Of a stretch of 64,000 bases of DNA, positions 44,343-54,950 are shown in pieces; the stretch's first letter is position 1, and each line of letters opens with the position of its first letter. Source of the stretch: Candidatus Coxiella mudrowiae (lineage in GTDB: Bacteria > Pseudomonadota > Gammaproteobacteria > Coxiellales > Coxiellaceae). A model generated the notes under the pieces. It did no database searches and was not told where the DNA came from. It saw only the letters and a program-made list of their open reading frames with translations. A program made the position numbers and the translations under genes. The stretch covers positions 1,054,001-1,118,000 of the forward strand of contig CP011126.1 in NCBI GenBank assembly GCA_001077715.1, given 5' to 3'.

Positions 44343-45096
44343 AACATCCTTATCCCGATATTGCTATTATTATTCCTGCTTATAATGAAGAAACCAGTAT
44401 TCGTTACTATTGTTGAACCTGTTTTTTCTTTTACTGATAAAGTTATTATAGTTGATGATGGGAGCACAGATCAAACGGTAATGCAATTGGAAGATTTTCC
44501 CATGGCACTTCTTAGAAATGCCACCAATCAAGGTAAAGGTGCCAGCTTAATGCGCAGTTTTCGTCATCTCCAGGAGTCATCTCCAGGAATTAAATGTCCG
44601 TGCCGCTATTTGCATGGACGCCGATACCCAACATGATCCTCATAACATTCCTAAATTTATTCAAGCAATGGAGGAATACCCCAACCATATTATCATCGGT
44701 GCGTAAACCTATGATGCGGAAAGCGCTCCTAAAGCGCGGCGACGTGCGAACCTGATTGCTGATTTCTTCATCTCCTGGGCTGCCGGACATTGTATTATCG
44801 ATACCCAATCGGGTTATCATCTCATCTCTACCCTTGTGATTTTCTCTATCAATGCCTGCGTAGGCTACGTTCTCAACGGTTTGCTTTTGAAAGCGAAATA
44901 TTGATTCAAGCCAGTCGTCGAGGCTATCTACTTACCCAAAAATTTTCGCCCGAGCCATTATAAGCCACTGATTGATACTGTAAAAATCACCTGGATGGTG
45001 ACATGGAAAATTATTACCCGTGGATTTTGCTTGCCCGGCTTACGGCGTACACTGCTCAAACCTAACAAAATCGCGGATTTTGAAAAAGAGAATTAA
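44339..45096 (+). pseudogene. Glycosyltransferase family 2 remnant
   Basis: Begins PDIAIIIPAYNEETSI, the standard GT2 start, then VIIVDDGSTDQTV, NQGKGASLM, CMDADTQHDP (the DxD motif) and FISWAAGHCIIDTQSGYHLI. Frameshifts and stops occur near 44,395, 44,600, 44,704 and 44,840, so no full protein is made. Such enzymes add sugars or sugar phosphates in lipopolysaccharide or lipid-carrier pathways; the exact substrate is unknown. It overlaps the mutS stop and was probably co-transcribed. Confidence 0.8.
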
Positions 45097-45192
45097 ATTT
45101 CACGCTAATCCCTCTTTGCGGATAGAGGATAAAATTGATCCATAGCCTCTTCTATGGGACCATTATTTAGTTTGGCTTCCTCGAGTAACCCA

Positions 45193-46694
45193 ATGACAGA
45201 AAAACATCCGAAAGGCCTCTATCTTTTATTCTTTACCGAGTTATGGGAACGATTTGGCTTCTATACAGTATAACCACTATCATCATTCTTTATTTAGTGC
45301 AATCCTTGCATTTTACAGATCAAAACGCTGACTTATTTGTATGGTGCTTTCAGCGCCCTTTTATATTTGATGCCCCCTTAGGGGGCTTTATTGCAGACCG
45401 TTATATTGGTTTCCCAAAAACCATTTTATGGGGCGGCTGCTTATTTATACTCGGCTATCTGCTCACAGTACTCCCAAGCCAGCAGGGTTTTTTTATTGGA
45501 TTGGCTTTACTGGTTGTGGCTAATGATCTTTTTAAACCCAATGTATCTAGTATTGTGGGAACCCTTTATAGAACGGACGATCCTCGTCGAGATGGGGGTT
45601 TTACTCTCTTTTACATGGGAATTAATGTGGGTTCACTTATTCCTCCCATTTTCATCGGTACAGTAGTTCATTACTACGGGCTGGCATGCCGGTTTTCTAT
45701 TCGCTGCATTGGGCATGGTTATTGGTATGATTACCTTCCTCATTGGGCGTAAACGTTTAGGTAATCGCGATCTTCCTACACAAAGCCCTCTTAACAGCTT
45801 CTCAGCTAAAATCAAATTTAACACCGTATTATGTTTAAGGATTATAGCGAGTGTTGCTCTTATTAAACTTTGTTTTGATTTCCCGGCTTCAACTAACACG
45901 ATTGTAGTTATTGGTACTTTTTTAATATTCCTTGCCGTAGTTTATTTCCTTCTCAAAGAGAAACGTGCACAACGAAATAAAATGACGGCAAACCTTATCT
46001 TAATTGCCATTTCTATTAGCTTTTGGGCTCTCTACAATCAAACCTTTTCTTCTTTAATGTTATTACGCTGATCGTAATATGGATACCCGCTTGCTTGGCT
46101 TTAAAATTGATGCAGAATCTACTCAATTTTTTAATCCATTTTTCATAATTGCTTTGAGTCCACTCTTAAGTCGCTTATGTATGGATCAGTCTTAACAAGA
46201 AAAAAATTAACCCTTCGATACCTACTAAGTTTGCATTAGGAGTTTTATTCGTTGCTTTAGGGTTTTTATTGCTAGCTTTTGGTACGCGATTTTTTGGTAT
46301 TAATGGGCTCACTTCCCCCTGGTGGCTTATTTCAAGTTATTTTTTACAAACTATCGGGGAATTGTTTTTATCGCCTGTGGGGCTTGCTATGATCACTGTT
46401 CTATCACCCCCACGCTTAGTAGGGTTGATGATGGGAGTATGGTTCCTCTCTCAATCAGCCGCTTTCGCCATTGCAGGATGTTTGGCCACTTTAGCTTCGG
46501 TGCCTGCTCAACTTTCCCCGATCCGCTCGTTATCGATATACTCCCACGCCTTTTTGGTATATGGCATAATTACTTCTATACTTACTATGGTTGGCTTTGT
46601 GTTGATTGCACTATTAAAACGATTGATTCGAACATCTGAAGAATCAATTACTCAGGGAAGTGTCGACACTGAAATTAATGCAAAAGCCATTTAG
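45193..46694 (+). pseudogene. POT-family proton-dependent peptide transporter remnant
   Basis: The start KGLYLLFFTELWERFGFY carries the ExxERFxxY-type signature of di/tripeptide permeases; GGFIADRYIG, FFIGLALLVVANDLFKPN and FTLFYMGINVGSL are also characteristic. Frameshifts and stops break it near 45,270, 45,350, 45,690 and 46,070; the last open part (46,269-46,694) still encodes four or so membrane helices, including YFLQTIGELFLSPVGLAM. In the family the protein imports short peptides with protons across the inner membrane. Confidence 0.8.
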
Positions 46695-46721
46695 AGGAAA
46701 CAGGCCATTTAGAGGAGACAG
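46686..46721. repeat. 18-bp tandem duplication
   Basis: GCCATTTAGAGGAAACAG and a near-identical copy with one change lie side by side at the very end of the transporter remnant, duplicating its stop codon. Confidence 0.8.
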
Positions 46722-46732
46722 TAACAACATAA

Positions 46733-47950
46733 ATGACGGCAAACCGACCACCCGCTAAAAATAAGATCCGCGAATTATCGAACCTCATTCTAAACGCAGT
46801 CAAATGGAGCTACACTGTCAAAAAAAGATTTCTTTAAACAACAAATTTAAAAAATTACCCGCAGTTGATTTGGATTATTATTAAAAAAATAAACTCGGTT
46901 TTGATCCCGATCAAAAATTACAAGAATTTTATGACATAGAACTTCGCATTAAACATGAATCAGGCAAATATAATGCTGTCAACACCTTGATCCAACCCCG
47001 TTACCGAGAATATCGTGATGTCATTCAGCTTTTGAAAACTCGCGGAACAAAGCAATTTACGAAAATTTCTCAAGATCTTTAAGAGTTCGGAAGATTCTTT
47101 TTATGCTAATGCACCGACTTTAAAAGATCTCTCAGTAGTAGTAGTATAGGTAAAACCTTAGAAAACGTTGGCGATAGAACTCTTACCGAAAAAGATGAAA
47201 ATAAATATTCTGCTAAAGAAGCCGTAAAGATTTTTAAGCCGACGGCTAAAAAAATATTTGGGCAAAGATTAGCAATTCATGTTAATAGTCAATGATGATA
47301 TTATCGCTGATGTTGTTGCTGGCACTGATACAACTAAATTACGTAAGGATCTAAAATTTAGCGAACGCGTTCTGCAACTTTACGAGGTTTACGAAGGGTG
47401 GGTACATTTTGGTACAACTGTGAATGGACTCGAGCAAACGGTTTGTACCTTTTAACTAAAGGACCTCCATCAGTCTCTGCCCTCCTTTAAGAAAAGAAGG
47501 TTTGGGAATTTTAGAGATATTTAGATATTTAATAATTGAGATATTTACTTTTTCCTCTTATCCTGAACGGGTCTGGAGAATAATCAATCATATTGTCGCT
47601 ATCAATATGGGTGGGAAGGCCATAACGAAGAGGAAAGATAATAACACGGTTCATGTTTTCGAGGAAGCACACCTGATCAAGGTCCTTTCACTAATCACTA
47701 AAGACTTATCTTATTCCAAAGGATTTGTTTTAATTTTCAATTATATTCGTCTTTCCATTCAGAACGTCGATCCTCCCACCCACGACTTCCGCTTTTATTT
47801 TTCGAAAAACAAATTTACAAGGCATTCATTTATTGAGCAAGATAGCAGAAGAAGGATTATTAACCTTTCCTAAATACATTCGCTATCAATTTAATGATTT
47901 ATCAACATTAAGTGCATGGTCAGGTTATTCGCTGTTTTTTAAATAAATTA
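46733..47950 (+). pseudogene. DUF1704 / TIGR02421-type (MATCAP-like metallopeptidase) remnant
   Basis: Frames together give LGFDPDQKLQEFYDIELRI, GKYNAVNTLIQPRYREY, LLKTRGTKQF, then after decay YEVYEGWVHFGTTVNGL, the family's E-[VL]-[YH]-EGWVH-x-GTT-x-NG block, followed by remnants of KGPPS, QEGL-like IEIF and ITKDLSYSKGFV. Known members of DUF1704 in eukaryotes include tubulin carboxypeptidases; bacterial members are mostly uncharacterised. The EGWVH block sits close to a frameshift and several stops break the rest, so it is dead. Confidence 0.65.
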
Positions 47951-47962
47951 AATACTGAAAAA

Positions 47963-48697
47963 TTAGCTAGAGATTTTAAGGATATTTTGTAAGGCTGCAA
48001 TTTCCGAAGGTTCTAACTCCTTCCATTCGCCCCGGCGTAAAGATTTAGGTAATACAAGCGAACCTAAACGAACGCGGATAAGGCGACTGACTTTAACTCC
48101 TTGGGATTCCCACAATCGGCGTACCAATCGGTTGCGTCCCTCTACCACAACCACATGGAACCAATGGTTCTTTCCATTCCCGCCCACATCCACGATATCT
48201 TCAAAGCGCGCTTTTCCATCTTCTAATTTCACTCCATGGGCCAAGCGTTTTGTCGTGTCAGCATCAACCTCACCCATAATCCGTACGGCATATTCGCGCT
48301 CAATCTTGGATGAAGGATGCATCAAACGGTTTTCAAAGTCACCATCGTTGGTAAAAAGCAATAATCCCGAAGTATTTATATCTAGGCGCCCGACATTAAT
48401 CCAGCGTCCGCTGAACAGTCGCGGTAATACCTCAAACACTGTGGGTCGACCCTCGGGATCCTTGCGGGTACATACTTCCCCCAACGGCTTGTGATAAAGT
48501 AAAACTCGCACTTCCTCAGCAGGACTTATTTGATATAGTTTGCCATCAATATAAACAACATCATCTGGGGAGAGTCGATTGCCCAATTTTGCAGTGTGAT
48601 TATTAATTTGAATGCGTCCTGCTTCAATAAGTTTTTCGATTTCACGTCGTGAACGGTAACCCGCTCGCGCTAGAACTTTTTGAATACGTTCCGTCAT
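47963..48697 (-). CDS. rluB: 23S rRNA pseudouridine synthase, RsuA/RluB family
   Basis: Predicted to make pseudouridine 2605 in 23S rRNA. An N-terminal S4 RNA-binding domain (ERIQKVLARAGYRSRREIEKLI) is followed by the catalytic segment NVGRLDINTSGLLLFTNDG with the catalytic aspartate, and RNRLVRRLWESQGVKV near the end. At 244 residues it is short for RluB, which often has a long basic tail, but typical for compact genomes. It follows scpA-scpB closely, a widespread arrangement. Confidence 0.9.
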   Translation of the reverse strand: MTERIQKVLARAGYRSRREIEKLIEAGRIQINNHTAKLGNRLSPDDVVYIDGKLYQISPAEEVRVLLYHKPLGEVCTRKDPEGRPTVFEVLPRLFSGRWINVGRLDINTSGLLLFTNDGDFENRLMHPSSKIEREYAVRIMGEVDADTTKRLAHGVKLEDGKARFEDIVDVGGNGKNHWFHVVVVEGRNRLVRRLWESQGVKVSRLIRVRLGSLVLPKSLRRGEWKELEPSEIAALQNILKISS

Positions 48698-48702
48698 AAA
48701 AA

Positions 48703-49350
48703 TTAACCCACGCCTTCTTGGGAGAGGCGAAGGTCTTCGTTATTTTCTTCTTTATCCTCTTCTTCTTTAGGAGAAAGTATAACTGACAATGCTAATTGTT
48801 CTGCTAATTGAGCACCCTTTTCTTCTAAATCCACCACCTCCTCTAAAGGAGGTAGATCAGTTATCTTTTTTAAATTAAAATAATCTAAAAAAGCTTTTGT
48901 GGTTACATAGAGAGCTGGTTTCCCTGGGACGTCCCGATAACCTTCTACTTTAATCCACTCACGATCCAATAATTTTTTCATAATGTCCGAACTCACTGTT
49001 ACGCCACGGATCTCTTCAATTTCTCCTCGCGAAATAGGTTGGCGGTAAGCAACTAAAGCGAGAGTTTCTAATAAAGCTCGTGAATATCGAGGTGGTTTTT
49101 TTTCCCATAACCGCTGCAACCAAGGAGCAAAATTTGATTTTACCTGGAATCGATAACCACTGGCCACTTCACACAACTCCACGCCACGCTTTTCGTAATC
49201 TTCGCTGAGTTCGGATAATAAATTTTTAATTTCGGCAGGTGAAGGTCTATCCTGTTCCTTAAATAATTGTTGCAGTCGCTCCAAAGTTAATGGCTCTGGC
49301 GAAGAAAACAACGCCGCTTCTAAAATGTATTTACGATTCACTTCATTCAT
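48703..49350 (-). CDS. scpB: Segregation and condensation protein B
   Basis: Partner of ScpA and SMC in the condensin complex that organises the chromosome for segregation. Two winged-helix domains are visible: ILEAALFSSPEPLTLERLQ at the start, and ALVAYRQPISRGEIEEIRGV in the second, followed by GRDxPGKPALYVTT-like VPGKPALYVTTKAFLDYF. The C-terminus is acidic. 215 residues is typical. Spaced 5 bases from scpA and 5 bases from rluB. Confidence 0.93.
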   Translation of the reverse strand: MNEVNRKYILEAALFSSPEPLTLERLQQLFKEQDRPSPAEIKNLLSELSEDYEKRGVELCEVASGYRFQVKSNFAPWLQRLWEKKPPRYSRALLETLALVAYRQPISRGEIEEIRGVTVSSDIMKKLLDREWIKVEGYRDVPGKPALYVTTKAFLDYFNLKKITDLPPLEEVVDLEEKGAQLAEQLALSVILSPKEEEDKEENNEDLRLSQEGVG

Positions 49351-49355
49351 TTCAC

Positions 49356-50153
49356 CTATCCCCTAGCGCGAATATGAATAAGGCCGAATGGTTCAGCTTG
49401 GACCAATTCAATTACAGATTGACGGATTAATTCTAAGATAGCAATTAAAGTAACGACAACGCCGATCCGGCCTTCTTCAAAACTAAATAATTCCGTGAAA
49501 CTTATAAAACTTTCCTTACGAATTGCCAACAAAACGAGCGACATCCTTTCGCGAATAGATAAAGGTTCACGGGTAATAGAATGCGATTGATATAAAGAAG
49601 CTCTCTGTAATACGCCATTTAAAGCTCGAAGAAGCTCTGGCAATTCTACCACCGGATATACTTCAGTAACATTCATCGGAGGAGCTGCAGCGTCGGCAAT
49701 AAACGTGTCCCGCTCTATTCGAGGTAAAGCATCCAAATCATAAGCTGCCTTTTTATAACGCTCATACTCTTGCAAACAACAAACCAGCTCTGCTCGAGGA
49801 TCGCTTTCCTCTTCCTCCATCGTCGAACGGGGCAGTAAAAGCCGTGATTTGATTTCAGCAAGCATGGCTGCCATTACTAAATACTCGGCTGCCAGTTCAA
49901 TTTTCATTTCACGCATAAGATCTACAAATTGCATATATTGTCGAGTAATTTCTGCAATAGGTATATCTAAAATATCGATATTGTGTTTCTTTATCAAATA
50001 AAGAAGCAAGTCAAGAGGGCCCTCAAAAGCCTCGAGAAATACATGAAGCGCATCGGGGGAAATATATAAGTCTTCTGGCAACTTCACTAACCGCTGGCCA
50101 GACACCTTTATTTCATAGTCGGCCACTGAATTGACAACTTCTTGATTTTCCAT
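49356..50153 (-). CDS. scpA: Segregation and condensation protein A
   Basis: Kleisin subunit bridging the SMC heads. FEGPLDLLLYLIKKHNIDILDIPIAEI is the family's hallmark N-terminal block; LAAEYLVMAAMLAEIKSRLLLP follows, and the C-terminal winged helix contains VVTLIAILELIRQSVIELVQ. 265 residues, normal. First gene of the scpA-scpB-rluB operon. Upstream on the same strand lies a decayed gene. Confidence 0.93.
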   Translation of the reverse strand: MENQEVVNSVADYEIKVSGQRLVKLPEDLYISPDALHVFLEAFEGPLDLLLYLIKKHNIDILDIPIAEITRQYMQFVDLMREMKIELAAEYLVMAAMLAEIKSRLLLPRSTMEEEESDPRAELVCCLQEYERYKKAAYDLDALPRIERDTFIADAAAPPMNVTEVYPVVELPELLRALNGVLQRASLYQSHSITREPLSIRERMSLVLLAIRKESFISFTELFSFEEGRIGVVVTLIAILELIRQSVIELVQAEPFGLIHIRARG

Positions 50154-50209
50154 AGTAATTCGTATTGTTTAAATGCTACTAAGCATAATACCTTATGTTG
50201 AGTTAAGAT

Positions 50210-51124
50210 GGTAGATGACTCCCAATGTACATATTGGCAAGAGGAGCCAAAAGCACTACTTTAGGAAACTTAACCATTTTTCCTAGTTGTTATAAACTTC
50301 CCTAAAAGTCAATAACATATGAAACTGCCTCGCGTTCCACTACCTCAGGATCTTCCCCTTTGATAAATCGTTCTAAGTTATTAAAGAAGCTAATTTAACC
50401 AAACTCTCATCAAAGCCTTAAAAACTAAAGTTATTTGGTTTTAAACGCCACCTGAATGTAAGTAAGTATCCCTGAATTACCTGCTGGTAACGATGATCGT
50501 AAATTTGGCTTTGGCAATGACGCTCCAATCAAAAGCCATACCAATCAATTCAATGGTAAGGTGAATAAGTCCTGATAATTCGCCAATCAATAAATGATAA
50601 GTTCTGTCTCCCTTATTCTGAGAAAAGTAGCCTCCCGTATGGTGCCGTATCCAAAGGTTTTTGTCGTAACGAGAATTATAAAAAGAATCTATTTAATGCA
50701 GCCAAATTTAATTGTGAAGGTTGCAAAGTATTTGCATGAAAATAGGCTAATAAAGTTCTGATAATTTCTGATTGTTATGGAGAAATTTTATAAGGAGCTA
50801 TTTTTTCTGTTTATCCAGTTAAACAATTGGAAATAATAAAGGGCCGCATTGGTAAATTCCTTTAAGATGAGCAGTAATGGTGGGTAAATCCGCATTTTGA
50901 AAATTTTGAGCATTTTTTTCTGTTTCCTAGTAATAAACGCTTTCATAGGATACAAGTTTTAAAGCATATAAAAAAGCATATAAACCGGATTCGTTTTTTA
51001 GCTACCATACCTCATTAATCCTTCCTAGAGATACAGGTAGAGACTCACCAAAGAAAGATCCCAAGGAAAAATAAGAAAAAACCACATCGACGATAGGCTT
51101 GATTAAGGTAAAGTCAGCTGTCAT
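50210..51124 (-). pseudogene. Unrecognised decayed gene between scpA and the YciO-family gene
   Basis: From an ATG at 51,124 on the minus strand a frame reads MTADFTLIKPIVDVVFSYF and GESLPVSLGRINEVW, then a stop; further pieces are LKNESGLYAFLYALKLVSYE, ADLPTITAHLKGIYQCGPLLF, then, in another frame, IIRTLLAYFHANTLQPSQL and a histidine-rich segment. It looks like one soluble protein of about 280 residues. No family is recognised. It starts 5 bases after the stop of the YciO-family gene, so the two were probably co-transcribed. Confidence 0.4.
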
Positions 51125-51129
51125 AGAAA

Positions 51130-51741
51130 TTAAATTTCACTCATGTCACCCCTGCCTTCGCAAATCACCTTGAGCATCTCCCCAGTAAGATCTACCACAG
51201 TGGAAGGATCTATGCTGGTTAATCCTCCGTCAATGATCAAATTCACCTGATCAACTAATTTTTCTTCTAATTCTACTACCTTAGGAAACGGCCAGCCTTG
51301 GGAAGAAGTAAGCGTGACACTCATTAAAGGTTTTTGAAAAGCCTGCAATAAAGCCTGGACAATAGGATGTCCTGGCACTTGGATACCGATTGTTTTTCGT
51401 TTGGGATGTAACATCTGATGCGGTATTTCTCGCGTAGCTAGTAGAATAAAGGTATAAGAACCTGGCGTATGAGCTTTTAAAAATCGGAAGGTAGGATTAT
51501 CGATGCGAGCATAATTGGCAATCTCAGAAAGATCACGACAAAGTAAGGTAAAAAGATGAGCTTTATTCAGCTGTCCTAAACGACGTACCCGATCTACTCC
51601 GGATTTATTCCTCAAACCACATCCCAATGCATAGCCCGAATTAGTGGGATAAATAATCACTCCGCCTCCCTCGAGAGTGGCCACCGCCTGCCTAATTAAG
51701 CGAGACTGTGGATTGTCAGGATGTATTCGGATTGTCGACAT
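51130..51741 (-). CDS. YciO/Sua5/YrdC-family protein (threonylcarbamoyl-AMP synthase-like)
   Basis: A 203-residue single-domain protein. IIYPTNSGYALGCGLRNK resembles the YciO start (PTDSGYALG), followed by FTLLCRDLSEIANYA, the PGSYTFILLATREIP block and IGIQVPGHPIVQALL. YrdC/TsaC members make the threonylcarbamoyl-AMP used for t6A in tRNA; YciO is a paralogue whose role is less clear. The sequence looks closer to YciO. It is divergent from yciB across a 54-base gap. Confidence 0.85.
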   Translation of the reverse strand: MSTIRIHPDNPQSRLIRQAVATLEGGGVIIYPTNSGYALGCGLRNKSGVDRVRRLGQLNKAHLFTLLCRDLSEIANYARIDNPTFRFLKAHTPGSYTFILLATREIPHQMLHPKRKTIGIQVPGHPIVQALLQAFQKPLMSVTLTSSQGWPFPKVVELEEKLVDQVNLIIDGGLTSIDPSTVVDLTGEMLKVICEGRGDMSEI

Positions 51742-51795
51742 AGATTAATAATAGTATATTATTGATTTTAGCAAAGCAGAAAAGACTAATTTTTA

Positions 51796-52340
51796 ATGCG
51801 TTTCCTTTTCGATTACTTTCCAATTATTTGCTTTTTCATTGCCTATAAGCTCTGGGGAATTTACACCACTACTGCTGTAGCTATGATTGCGTCCATTTTA
51901 CAAGTTGGTACTTATTGGCTGGGCTTTCGTCGTTTTGAAAAATTTCATGTTATTACTCTAATTTTCATTTTATTATTGGGAACCTTTACTCTCATTTTCC
52001 ACAAAGCCATTTTTATCAAATGGAAACCCACCATTGTTTATTGGATATTCTCGGTGGTTTTACTAGGTAGTGATTTTATTGGAAAACACACCCTGATGCA
52101 TCGAATGCTTAAAAAAAAATTGAGTTACCCAGTAAAATATGGTCTCGATTAAATTTGAGTTGGGCCTTATTTTTTCTTTTCTTAGGAATTTTAAATCTTG
52201 TGGTGGTATATGATTATGACACCAATGCTTGGGTGAATTTTAAACTATTTGGAACCTTAGGACTTATGCTAGTTTTTATTTTAGGGCAAGCTTTCTACAT
52301 TGCGCGTCATTCGCAACCAAAAACCAAGTCCCATAGTTAA
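51796..52340 (+). pseudogene. yciB: YciB/IspA septation membrane protein, frameshifted
   Basis: Five-helix inner-membrane protein linked to septum formation and envelope synthesis. The first 118 codons (MRFLFDYFPIICFFIAYKL, later WKPTIVYWIFSVVLLGSDFIGK) are intact, then the frame ends at 52,152. The remainder (NLSWALFFLFLGILNLVVVY, WVNFKLFGTLGLMLVFILGQ) continues in another frame to 52,340. A one-base loss near 52,128-52,135 explains it. The N-terminal part keeps about four helices, so partial function or a sequencing error cannot be excluded. Followed closely by yciI and bolA. Confidence 0.8.
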
Positions 52341-52342
52341 TT

Positions 52343-52642
52343 ATGTATTATGCAATCTATTGTAAAGATCAAGAAGACAGCTTCGAGCGCCGTCGGAGCG
52401 TTCGACCCGCACATTTACAGCGATTAGAGGAACTTCGAGGACAAAATCGTCTTTTGCTGGCGGGCCCTCTGCTTAATGAAGATAATGAAAATCCTATTTT
52501 AGGTGAAATTAAAGGTTCTTTGATTGTCGCGGAATTTGCCAATCTTAGTGCAGCGAAGGAATGGGCCGCAGCGGATCCTTATGTTACCGCAAATATTTAT
52601 TCTCGAGTAATTGTCTACCCTTTTAAAAAAATTATGCCATAA
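52343..52642 (+). CDS. yciI: YciI-family protein
   Basis: A 99-residue ferredoxin-like fold protein. MYYAIYCKDQEDSFERRRSVRPAH shows the start, with the conserved histidine of R-P-x-H; AGPLL and a conserved DPY in AADPYVTANIYSRV complete the family pattern. The His/Asp pair is thought to form an active site, but the biological role is unknown. It begins three bases after the yciB stop and precedes bolA, the common yciB-yciI-bolA arrangement. Confidence 0.9.
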   Translation: MYYAIYCKDQEDSFERRRSVRPAHLQRLEELRGQNRLLLAGPLLNEDNENPILGEIKGSLIVAEFANLSAAKEWAAADPYVTANIYSRVIVYPFKKIMP

Positions 52643-52653
52643 TTATTAAGCCT

Positions 52654-52923
52654 ATGTCTCTTCAAGAAGATCGTATTGCTCACATTCAAGAACGACTTAT
52701 GAAGGTTTTTCATCCAGAAAAATTAACCGTACGCGACGAAAGTCATTATCACGTGGGTCATGTCGGTGCTAAAGAAGGTAAAGGACATTTCGCTATTTCT
52801 ATCGTAGCGAAAGCTTTTAAAAATAAAAGTCCCGTCAAATCTCATCAAATGATTTATAAAGCCTTGGATGATTTAATGAAAACGGATATTCACGCTTTGC
52901 GAATTCAAATAAAAGCATCTTGA
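52654..52923 (+). CDS. BolA-family protein
   Basis: An 89-residue protein with the BolA fold: RIAHIQERLMKVFHPEKLTV, then DESHYHVGH with the conserved metal-ligand histidine region, HFAISIVAKAFKNKSPVKSHQMIYKAL and a DIHALRIQIKA ending. BolA proteins pair with monothiol glutaredoxins in iron-sulfur cluster handling and affect cell shape. Last gene of the yciB-yciI-bolA group. Confidence 0.9.
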   Translation: MSLQEDRIAHIQERLMKVFHPEKLTVRDESHYHVGHVGAKEGKGHFAISIVAKAFKNKSPVKSHQMIYKALDDLMKTDIHALRIQIKAS

Positions 52924-52939
52924 TCTACGAGCTCAAAAC

Positions 52940-54250
52940 CAGTAACACGCCGACAATTTGTATCTTCTAAATAAAAAGTTAAAAATACACCAAAAAGCAA
53001 TATAGTAAAACCCAATTGGTAATGCTAGGAATAGATAGAGACATGATGAATAGTATATTGGCGCCAGAATGAATTTAATAACCATCTCACCAAGGAGATA
53101 GAAACACCAGAAAAGGCTCTGCTATCATGTTATGTTAGTTAAGGCAGGCTGTCACTGTTAAGGGTGGAGGACTTAATTCACGACTTACTCAAAACACAAT
53201 AACTTGCATGCTGGCAAATAATCTCAAAAAAATAACCCTAAAAGCAGCGGGTGATAGCTTAAATTAGGCACATATAAAATGACGGATAATAATATCACTT
53301 AAAATGTAGCTCCTACTGTCAAAGGCAATCTCCTGGATTTGATTCCGTCAGAGATTAATCCTATAAAGGGAGCTCCCGCAAACCAACCTAAATAAATAAG
53401 TAAAACCGTTCCGGCAGAAGCGGGTTTCAGAAAATGATAACTAGCTAATTAAATAAGACCCCAACGAATCAGGAAAGCCTGAAAGAAGAACCTGCAAGAA
53501 GAATAAATAACAAACAACCAATTCAATTATACAATTAATCCAAACTTGACGTTTATGAAGTAATTCTCATAATCCTTGTAATCCTTCAGGCAAACTAGAC
53601 ACTAATACTTTTTCTTCTTGAACTTTATGAGAAATAACAGAATTCCTGTTTCCCATTAAGAACAACAAAAGACTTAACAGAGTCCTAATAATAGCCACTA
53701 ATAGCCACAGAATAGTTGGCAAGTCGCCATCCCTAGTAATTTACTAATCCAATCAACGAGGTGTCCCCCACAACCCCTCCTAATGCACCCAAGGATGTAG
53801 TAATTAAAAGCAAATTGATTAGCAGGCAAGTCCAGTCCAATACAAGCAATTTTTAGCGCTACAACAAAAGCAAAAGCTGATCCAAAACCTACTAAAAACC
53901 TACTAAAAGCCAACCTATATAAGCGATTTCCAAACTATCAGAATTCGGAAATAAATAAGTCCCCAAATTACACCTTACTAGGGCTATAGCCAAAACAATT
54001 CGGGGATTAAAACGATCCAACAAAACCCCTACTACAATACTAAAATCTGTATAGGAATATAAGTATAATAATAAGCCGCTTCTAAATTACGAAATGAGGT
54101 GACGTTTAATCGATAAGCAACTAAAAGTTGGGAAGTTATTACACTGGGGATAACTCGGAGAAGATAAGCATAAAAATAGAAAAGACCTATGAAAGCGCAA
54201 ATTATCCATGGCAGATACCGAAAATTTTCCTTTCTGGCGATCTCTTGCAT
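52940..54250 (-). pseudogene. Major facilitator superfamily transporter remnant
   Basis: Minus-strand start [26 protein letters not shown] is a typical first MFS helix, with YRLNVTSFRNLEAAYYYTY after it. Later pieces in other frames include FSRFLVGFGSAFAFVVALK and LGWFAGAPFIGLISDGIKSRR, the loop between helices of the second half. Stops and frameshifts are frequent, and small duplications (near 53,690 and 53,890) add to the damage. The substrate is unknown. Confidence 0.7.
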
Positions 54251-54394
54251 GATACCAGATTACCATTTTTATCTTTTATTCCAAACGAGCTACTCCACGG
54301 AAAGATGAGAAATTCCTATAAAGAAAGCAAAGCTTCTCTTGCCATCCCGTTTAAGTTAGGTTATAGTGCGACCCTCAGTTGCAGAGAAAAGAAT

Positions 54395-54628
54395 ATGAAA
54401 AAAGAAATTCATCCAAACTATCAAGAAGTTAAAGTCACCTGCAGTTGCGGGAATACCTTTTCTATAGGATCGATTTTGGAGCGAGATTTTCACCTGGAAA
54501 TCTGCTCTGAATGCCACCCCTTTTATACCGGACAACAGAAAATTATTGATACAGCAGGTCGCGTTGAACGGTTCCGCAAGAAATACGCTAAACGCGAAGT
54601 AGCCAATACCGAAAAGGCAAAAAAATAA
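54395..54628 (+). CDS. rpmE: 50S ribosomal protein L31
   Basis: A 77-residue L31 of the zinc-binding type, with Cys16, Cys18, Cys37 and Cys40 in VTCSCGN and [23 protein letters not shown] is the canonical start, which fixes the ATG at 54,395; the open frame extends far upstream without similarity. The lysine-rich tail is slightly long. It stands between two dead genes. Confidence 0.95.
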   Translation: MKKEIHPNYQEVKVTCSCGNTFSIGSILERDFHLEICSECHPFYTGQQKIIDTAGRVERFRKKYAKREVANTEKAKK

Positions 54629-54832
54629 TTCTTTTGGGCTATTGACTTACAAACTGCAAAACGTCTTCAATGGCAGCCAATGTCTTTTCCATATTACCTT
54701 TAACGAGTATTTTGATGTAAAAGCCGTCGCCATTTCTTAGCCCCTGGTTGTCCATGAAATAAACCATTCAAATGGCGTACCATCAAACAAATATAAAGGG
54801 CACTCCAACAACCAATTGCCAGGCTACATAAG

Positions 54833-54872
54833 ATAAATAACGAAATAATATAATAAATAACGAAATAATATA
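54833..54872. repeat. 20-bp tandem duplication in dusA remnant
   Basis: Two perfect adjacent copies of ATAAATAACGAAATAATATA. It lies in the 3' half of the dead dusA gene, one of three such duplications in that gene. Confidence 0.85.
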
Positions 54873-54916
54873 TTTTTTTGGGTTTTTCTTTTTTTGTTCT
54901 TCATTGAAATACAAAT

Positions 54917-54950
54917 GATCAAATGGAACAAACGATCAAATGGAGCAAAC
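54917..54950. repeat. 17-bp tandem duplication in dusA remnant
   Basis: GATCAAATGGAACAAAC is followed directly by a copy with one substitution (G for A). The difference suggests the duplication is older than the perfect ones nearby. Confidence 0.8.

Noticed and set aside
54128..54394. N-terminal extension of the L31 frame
   Set aside because: It overlaps the decayed MFS gene on the other strand, and MKKEIHP is the universal L31 start.
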